NCBI RefSeq assembly: GCF_019097595.1
Contig: NC_080717.1
Span: 7,032,001-7,096,000, forward strand
DNA length: 64,000 nt
Origin: Hemibagrus wyckioides
Taxonomy: Eukaryota; Chordata; Actinopteri; Siluriformes; Bagridae
Reading direction: 5' to 3'
Shown here piece after piece: positions 57,866 to 64,000 of the stretch (the first letter of the stretch is position 1; each line of letters begins with the position of its first letter). The notes below the pieces were generated by a model. It was given only the letters and a program-made list of their open reading frames with translations, was not told the origin of the DNA and made no database searches. The translations under genes were made by a program, and so were the position numbers.

Positions 57866-58763
57866 AACCCCTTGAGCTGTTTAGGGTGTTCTGTTATTTG
57901 CTTTTTATAAATGAAATATCAGATGTGTGATCAGTTGCATATGTTTGTTTAGAGGGAATTTTGTAGCCTAAAAACTACATGAAAGATTGATTATTGTATG
58001 ATAAGATTATTGTATGTGCAAAAGTAAGTGAAGCCCGAGTTGTCAAGTCAAGTGGGTAACAGATTCAGGTGAAACACATTTTGGTGCTTAATTAATCAGT
58101 TAAGTAGACCAATCAAATTAGACATCCTTAGGAAAGTGGTTGAGCAACATTGATTAAAAGAGAGAGGAACCCAACCAAACCACTGTAGTGCCAAGGAGTC
58201 AAACAATGCCAAGAGGAAAGGAGATATCTAAGGACATTAGGAAGAAGGTGATGACAGCCCATTAGTCTGGGGAAGGCTATAAGACCATCTCCAAGAGATT
58301 CCAACTCCATCCATACACTGTAAGACAAATCGTCTAAATATGGAGGGCATTCAACATGACCACAACTCTGCCTAGAAGTGGATGCCAGATGTCCTTCAAA
58401 CCTTTCTCAACTGGTTCTGCAGTTCCGCAAGGAGGAGTAGGCAAAAATTCCCAAAGACAGATGTGAGAGACTGGTCAGTGGTTACAGAAGGCGTTTGGTT
58501 AAAGTAATGGCTGCAAAAGGAGGTGCCACAAGCTACTAAATAAAAGGCTTCACTTACTTTTGCACATACAAAAATTCAATCTTTCATGTAGTTTTTTGGC
58601 TACTCGCAAAATTCCCTCTAAACACACATATGCAATTGATCAACATACATCTGACATTTAATTTATAAAAAGCAGGTGAATAATAAATAAATAACAAAAT
58701 CAAGGTAAAACAACAGAAAAGTCTGAACAGTTCAAGGGGTTCACAAACTTTCAAGCAGCACTG
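57866..58763 (+). mobile_element. Tc1 element with long inverted repeats, internally deleted
   Basis: The right ~220 bp, read inverted, matches the left end. Shared blocks are AACCCCTTGA, TGCTTTTTATAAAT, AATTGCATATGTGTGTTTAG, AGGGAATTTTG, AAACTACATGAAAGATTGA and TGTATGTGCAAAAGTAAGTG. Between them is a decayed N-terminal transposase region (MPRGKEISKDIRKKV at about 58209, then a helix-turn-helix with stops). That is joined to a C-terminal scrap (GTAATGGCTGCAAAAGGAGG near 58505). The catalytic core is deleted. Long TIRs of this kind characterise the IR/DR group of Tc1 elements. Confidence 0.75.
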
Positions 58764-58769
58764 TATATA

Positions 58770-59480
58770 TATCGGGGGAGAAGGGCTTTAGTCAGGAAGG
58801 TGACCAAGAACCTGATGGTCACTCTGAAAGAGCTCCAGCGTTTCTCTGTAGATAGAGGAGAACCTTCCAGAAGAACAACCATCTTTGCAGCACTCCACTA
58901 ATCAGGCCTGAGTGGCCAGATGGAAGCCACTCCTCAGTAAAAGGCACATGACAGCTCACCTGCAGTTTGCCAAAGGGCATCTGAAGGACTCTCAGACCAT
59001 GAGAAACAAAATTCTGGTCTGATGAAACAAACATTGAATTATTTGGCCCGAATGGCAAACATCATGTCTGGAGGAAACCAGGCACTGCTCATCACCTGGC
59101 ATCATGCTGTGAGGATATATTGCAATGGCAGGAACTGGGGGACTAGTCAGGATCGAGGGAATGATGAATGCAGCAATGTACAGAGACATCCTTGATGAAA
59201 ACCTACGGGATAACTCTGTGAATGTCCTTGAGTGGTCCAGCCAAAGCCCAGACCTGAACCCGATTGAACATGGAGAGGTCTGAAAATGTCTGTGCACCGA
59301 CGCTCCCCATCCAAGCTTATGGAGCTTGAGAGAATAATGAGAGAAACTGCCCAAAAATAGCTGTGCCAAGCTTGTAGCATCATACTCAAAAAGACTTGCT
59401 GCTGTAATTGGTGCCAAAGGTGCTTCAACAAAAACTGTAAAAACTTATGTACGTGATTTTTTTTATTTTTATATTTTTAA
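58770..59480 (+). pseudogene. Decayed Tc1-like transposase, teleost-common family
   Basis: Starting at GGCTTTAGTCAGGAAGGTGA, the text follows a very common fish Tc1 gene. CTGATGGTCACTCTGAAAGA and GGAGAACCTTCCAGAAGAAC are followed by GACTCTCAGACCATGAGAAA and CTGGTCTGATGAAACAAACA (first catalytic D region, with a frameshift). CACCTGGCATCATGCTGTGA comes next, then AGCCCAGACCTGAACCCGAT (DLNPIE region). Near 59415 the gene end is GTGCCAAAGGTGCTTCAACA. At least two internal deletions remove the glycine-rich box and the second catalytic D. The right flank GTACGTGATTTTTTTTATTT is the usual 3' end. Not functional. Confidence 0.75.
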
Positions 59481-59984
59481 TAAATTTGCAAAGATTTCAT
59501 AATAAAAAAAAACTTAAAGATTCACTTGAGATCAGTTCAACATGTATTGACTTGGCATTCAGTCTGAAAGATGCTGCTAAGTATAGCATCGCTTCATTTT
59601 TAGCGATAGGCTGTCTTTGTAGGTGTGTACTCAGGCTTGTGGTGCTGCCAGTCAGTTTATTTTATGGCACTTTACAAGATTTGCAGTAGTCCAGATTTGG
59701 ACTTGGATAAAGACTTAAGTATTTGGGCCAAGTACGTGTCTATGAAAATTTTTGATTGCCATTTCAAACCAGCACTTCAGAACATTTTATCCATCAACAC
59801 AATAACAGAATATTGAACAGCTTCAAAGAGAAGGACTATTCTATTATCCCGGATGCTTTCACTGAACCTCATTATTAACTTATTCAAAGTCCAGGCTGGA
59901 AAAGAAATTGGCACCCTTGTAATACCCAGTGTAGAACCACCTTTACTAAAGCGCAAAAACATATGTTTATTTTGTAGTTGTTCT
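59481..59984. other. Non-coding sequence
   Basis: No gene recognised. AAGGTTTATTCC-type repeat text begins just downstream. The stretch 59765-59960 may be the body of the retroelement whose 3' end follows, but I cannot support that further. Confidence 0.4.
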
Positions 59985-60160
59985 CAAGGTTTATTCCTCA
60001 TTTTGTCTCAAGGAGATTTTCCTTGCCATTATTAACCTCTGGCTAGCTCATGATGGATAAATTTCTAATTTATATCCTGCAGCTTTGTAACAATGTCCAT
60101 TTTTCTAAGTCATACAGTATACAGTACCGACACACTTGAATTGAATTGAATTAAGGACTG
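59985..60160 (+). repeat. Dispersed retroelement 3' end, copy 2
   Basis: TTCTCAAGGTTTATTCCTCA, AGGAGATTTTCCTTGCCATT, CCTCTGGCTAGCTCATGATG and CTTTGTAACAATGTCCATTT end in a TTGAATTGAATTGAATT tail. Same family as 45062-45292. Confidence 0.7.
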
Positions 60161-61000
60161 AATTCATCTGGAATTTTCTGGCACAATGTTAATTAACAAT
60201 CTCTTTATACACATCTAGTATATTCAAGCCCACAGTCCTGCCTTCTTGTTTTCTGCTACTGATTCCCAATACCATGGAATTAACAAGTCAAAGTTAAAAG
60301 TTAGCATAAACCAAAAACACCCACTACAAGCAGCTAATCCATGTCTTTCACATAACACATCATTCCCTCTTCATTGCATGGGGAATTTTATTCATGGTTA
60401 GACTGCTGCTTTAGAAATGTGCAATTTAGAAGTCTGTGGCTTAGAAATGGGGCTGTCCAGAAGAGCCAATAAACACCAGAGAAAAAGAAATAATACTTAG
60501 AGATAATTAAGGACAATTGTTAATGTTGGGAAAATTGAGTGGCGTTAAAGATTATGGTCACGAGCCCTTCCGGCTCCGTTTCCTTATTACGATACTGCTT
60601 AAATGTTTAACTGTGATTTTTCACTCCAGTGGCCTGGGCTTTGTTTTGTTGCCTCGTATCTTGTTTTTCCTAATTTTCTAGTTTTACTTGCCAATTATCT
60701 AGTTCCTCATTCTTTCCTGCTTAACCGTGACTTACCTTTGATTATTGAAAATTCCCAATAAAAAACGTTGTGCTTTGTAATTACAACTCTGTCTGATTCT
60801 ACCTCGAAATATAAAGCCAAACCAAAAGGATTCGGTTCATTGAAAATCCCACAAACATTCTGTGGCTTACATACATACAACAAAACAATGCAACAAGAGA
60901 ATACTTAATGATGCCAATGTCTTCTAGCAAAATACTTACGCTTTTTTTTTCCAAACATGAATGTTTATTCTTACTTAATACCGACAACTAAGCACAGCTT
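60161..61000. other. Non-coding sequence
   Basis: No gene recognised. About 60640-60790 (CCTCGTATCTTGTTTTTCCT and CCCAATAAAAAACGTTGTGC) has the style of a decayed retroelement end. Confidence 0.4.
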
Positions 61001-61500
61001 GAAATGAATTCCGCAGGAACAGAAAATATGCCTCCGAAACAGAAGGAGAGTTTCATCTCCAATTTAGAAAAGCTGAATGATTGCTTGGTAGGTGAGCTCC
61101 ATCAGCATTCTCTCTGCGCACACTCCTGCGGCCGAGTGGCTGTCATTTGTTTACTCGCAATATTGCGGGAACAAATTTCAATACAAAACACATTAACATG
61201 CGTTACAGGGGGGATCTATTCTGAAACCGCCAGCTGAGCTCTTTCCCTAAAATTAGCTGCTTCAAATATGGGGCGATAGAGTTAGCAAATAAAGCACTTC
61301 TTCTGTCTGGAGGCTGCGCCTAGCAAGGGTTCATTTATTTTTTTTTTGAAAAAGCCCCAAGTGATCTTTAGCAACCTGTGGACAGCTTCATTCCACAATA
61401 ATTACATGCTGTCAATTTGGAAAAATTCAAGTTCATAAACCTGATGAATGTCAATCTTTGCTGAATGAATATTTTCACTCTATCATGAAAATGTCAGTTA
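61001..61500. other. Candidate conserved non-coding element
   Basis: A complex stretch without simple repeats except a short T-run near 61335. It includes GCACACTCCTGCGGCCGAGT, TATGGGGCGATAGAGTTAGC and TTCCACAATAATTACATGCT (TAATTA homeodomain-type site). The 77-aa frame at 61004-61237 has no domain and no splice support. A regulatory role is inference. Confidence 0.3.
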
Positions 61501-61701
61501 TTATCATTTGGTGTAATTACCATGTCACAGAGCCTGTAGATGAGTAAACACTCATTAATATAATGTCTTTAATCCCACAAATATTTGAGATTTCAAGCTG
61601 AACGCTATTTATCAGATACATACACCCTGGAGAGGAAATAAATATTTGGCCATTTTTGTTGTTGTTGTTGTTATTAATTAATATATGTATAATTTTTGTA
61701 A

Positions 61702-61727
61702 AAATATATATATATATATATATATAT
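61702..61727. repeat. (AT)n microsatellite
   Basis: About 13 AT units. A short (TTG)n run lies just upstream at 61656-61671. Confidence 0.93.
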
Positions 61728-61826
61728 TGATAAGTACATAGCCAAAAGACGTTGTGTGTTTCTGGTAATAGCATAAACTTATTTGACTCAATAAACACAA
61801 CATATTACTTGACACTGCCATATAAT

Positions 61827-62368
61827 GCAACGATCAGGCATAACTTTATTACCACCTGCACCTAATATTGTGTTGGTCCCCTTTTGCTGCCAAAACAGTC
61901 CTGACCCGTCCTGCAATGTGTATTCTGACACCTTTCAATCAGAACCAGCATTAACTTCTTCAGCAATTTGAGCAAGAGTAGCTCGTCTGTTGGATCGGAT
62001 CACACGGGTCAGTCTTCGCTCCCCACGTGCATCAGTGAGCCTTGGCTGCCCATGACCCTGTCACCTATTCACCACTGTTCCTTCCTTGGACCACTTTTGA
62101 TAGATACTGACCACTGCAAACCGGGAACACCCCACAAGAGCTGCAGTTTTGGAGATGCTCTGATCCAGTCGTCTAGCCATCACAATTTGGCCCTTCGTCA
62201 AACTCCTTACACCTGTCCATTTTTCCTGCTTCTAACACATCAACTTTGAGGACAAAATGTTGACTTGCTGCCTAATATACCCCACCCACTAACAGGTGCC
62301 ATGATGAGGAGATCATCAGTGTTATTCACTTCACCTCTCACTGCTCATAATGTTATGCCTGATCTGTG
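61827..62368 (-). mobile_element. Non-autonomous Tc1 deletion derivative, copy 4
   Basis: The left side on the plus strand is AACGATCAGGCATAACTTTA (decayed end). The far end is ATAATGTTATGCCTGATCTG, then TGTGTA with TA at 62369-62370. The internal deletion junction is the same as in copies 1-3 (GACCCGTCCTGCAATGTGTA). The N-terminal transposase region lies inverted at about 61945-62225, and the 93-aa plus-strand frame there is its antisense shadow. It is 542 bp. Confidence 0.87.
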
Positions 62369-63000
62369 TATATTTGTATACATTTAAAAATTTTAATTAA
62401 GTTTATTTCTATTCCAGGTTTTAACACTACAGCATAAAAGGTGACCTGACCAGGATTAAGTACATGCTGAAGATGGATGAATGAATTATCTTACTGAATA
62501 CTGATAACCAATCATTGTATAAGTAGTAAGGGATCTTTAATCTTTAATACTAAAGATCAGAGACATGGGCTAGGGAAAAGTCAGCCATAATGGTCTACTT
62601 TCAAGTTATTGTCCAGGAAGATGTATAACGTTTGTTCTTGCTGCTTGTAGCTTGAGACAATTTAATAAATTCTGTTAGAAGCAGAAAGAGAACCCAGAGT
62701 GAATTTGCAGACCCCTTGGTGTACATCATAAAATTTCATCCATCGTCATGGAAATGTCAATCACTCAAGACTAAGCCCATCTAGAATGTAATAGCTCCTG
62801 GCAAAATGACATCCAGTAGTGACCTTTGGCTAGAATATCTACGTTTCATTGATTCATATCAGTGGTTGAGATTCGGCAGGGAAGCTGAGGTGCATTTGTT
62901 CGTTGAATCAAATCAAAGTGAGCAGAACCGTTTTGGAATAGTAAATGGCCTCCACTCTATTTTCTGGTTGAGGCTGTTATTGAGTACAGCTGCCTGAAAA
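62369..63000. other. Non-coding sequence with a type-C SINE tail
   Basis: GTGACCTGACCAGGATTAAG, then GCTGAAGATGGATGAATGAA (62440-62488), is the 3' end of the type-C-like repeat (+), 5' truncated. The rest is unique with no gene. Confidence 0.55.
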
Positions 63001-63016
63001 GCTCTCTCTCGCTCTC

Positions 63017-63076
<60 letters not shown>

Positions 63077-63176
63077 TCTCTCTCTCTCTCTCTCCCTCTC
63101 TTTCTGTGTCTTTCTGTCTCTCTCTCCTTCTCTCTCCTTCTCCATCTTTCTCTCCCCTTCTCCCTCTCTGTCTCTC

Positions 63177-63235
<59 letters not shown>

Positions 63236-63488
63236 GTGTCTCTCTCTCTCTCTCTCTCTCGCTCTCTCTCGCCCTCTCTCGCTCTCTCTCTGTCTCTCTT
63301 TTTCTGTGTCTTTCTGTCTCTCTCTCCTTCTCTCTCCTTCTCCATCTTTCTCTCTCCTTCTCCCTCTCTTCCTCTCTCTCTCTCTGTCTGTCTCTCTTTC
63401 TCTATGTCTTTCTGTCTCTCTCTCCTTCTCCATCTCTATCTCCTTCTCCCTCTCTCTCTTCCTCTCTTTCTGTCTCGCTTCCTCTCTC

Positions 63489-63520
<32 letters not shown>

Positions 63521-63707
63521 CTTCTCCACCTCCCTCTCCTTCTACCTCTTGCTTCCTCTCTTTCTGCCCCCCGCCTCTTTTTCTCTGTTTCTTTCTCTTT
63601 GTCTCCTTCTCTGTCTATCTTCGTCTCTTTCCGTCTCTCTTCCTCTCCCTCTGTCTCTCTCTCTCCTTCTCTCTCCTTCTCCATCTCTCTCTCTTAATCC
63701 CTTCCTG

Positions 63708-63747
<40 letters not shown>

Positions 63748-63790
63748 TCTCTCTCTCCTTCTCCCTCTCACACTCCGTCTGTCTATCTCC
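63001..63790. repeat. 0.8-kb (TC)n array with recurring CCTTCTCC blocks
   Basis: (TC)n is punctuated by TCTGTGTCTTTCTGTCTC and TCCTTCTCCATC blocks near 63105-63165, 63303-63365, 63405-63450 and 63655-63690, suggesting internal duplication of roughly 0.2-kb pieces. The ERERER and SLSLS frames on both strands (up to 241 aa) are repeat translations. Confidence 0.96.
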
Positions 63791-64000
63791 CTTACCTTCT
63801 TTACAAACATCGCATCAAATCAGCAAACTAAGAATACTTTATTTCCACTTTGCAGAGCCGCTATAAAAATGGGACTTTTCTTTGCAAATAAAAACATACT
63901 GCAATAAATTTGAAGAAAATAATACAGATCTAATTGGAACACAGCCTCCCAAAATAAAAATTAATCAGAGGCAATACATCTGCATAAGTTGTTTGCTTTT
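63791..64000. other. Unique non-coding sequence
   Basis: No feature recognised to the window end. Confidence 0.5.

Noticed and set aside
57838..57870. Telomere-like TTTAAC repeat
   Set aside because: Only a few ACTTTA units; not TTAGGG and too short.
62957..63866. SLSLS and ERERER frames up to 241 aa
   Set aside because: Translations of the (TC)n array.

Overview
This is eukaryotic, almost entirely non-coding DNA. It is AT-rich, has no operon-like gene runs, and is packed with tRNA-derived SINEs, many Tc1/mariner DNA transposons and very large simple-sequence arrays. The Tc1 families, the SINE types and the Angel-like MITE are those typical of teleost fish. A siluriform or other ostariophysan fish is my best guess, but that is inference from repeat style and not from a named gene. 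The window looks like intron and/or intergenic sequence of a large locus.

Coding content is minimal. The only complete protein-coding frame that resembles a real protein is a Tc1-family transposase on the minus strand (31367-32398, 343 aa, DD34E triad visible) inside a complete element with perfect 29-bp inverted repeats and TA target duplications. The only candidate host exon is a 63-bp open segment at 44629-44691, with a good acceptor (a CAGCAG tandem acceptor) and a GTGAGT donor. Its gene is not recognised. All other long frames are translations of simple repeats.

Layout: 0-10 kb is unique AT-rich sequence with a 1.5-kb nested minisatellite (about 3.9-5.4 kb), SINEs and a Tc1 remnant. 10.4-11.8 kb is a TAGTA-type array. 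13.3-13.9 kb is a non-autonomous Tc1 derivative. 14.8-23.4 kb is dominated by tetranucleotide and dinucleotide arrays: (TTCC)n of 2.4 kb, (AT)n, (CA)n of 0.5 kb, (GGAA)n, (GAAA/GGAA)n of 0.86 kb and a related 0.17-kb array, interleaved with SINEs and a Tc1 deletion derivative. 23.7-31 kb is mostly unique with Tc1 and SINE fragments. 31.3-32.5 kb is the complete Tc1. 34-42 kb is unique sequence with SINEs, a foldback element and a nested MITE/Tc1 insertion. 42.7-43.8 kb is a degenerate CCAT array. 44.6 kb holds the candidate exon. 45-54 kb is unique with scattered repeats. 54.9-62.4 kb carries two more copies of the non-autonomous Tc1 family and a cluster of four other decayed Tc1 elements (56.9-59.5 kb). 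63.0-63.8 kb is a (TC)n array.

I found no new gene system. The most informative signals are (i) at least four copies of a Tc1 deletion derivative sharing one internal junction, which suggests a mobilised non-autonomous family; (ii) arrays that start at or beside transposon ends; (iii) a tandem duplication whose two SINE copies differ by a tetranucleotide-array insertion; and (iv) the tandem-acceptor small exon. Several complex, non-repetitive stretches are flagged as possible conserved regulatory elements, but that needs alignment evidence I do not have.
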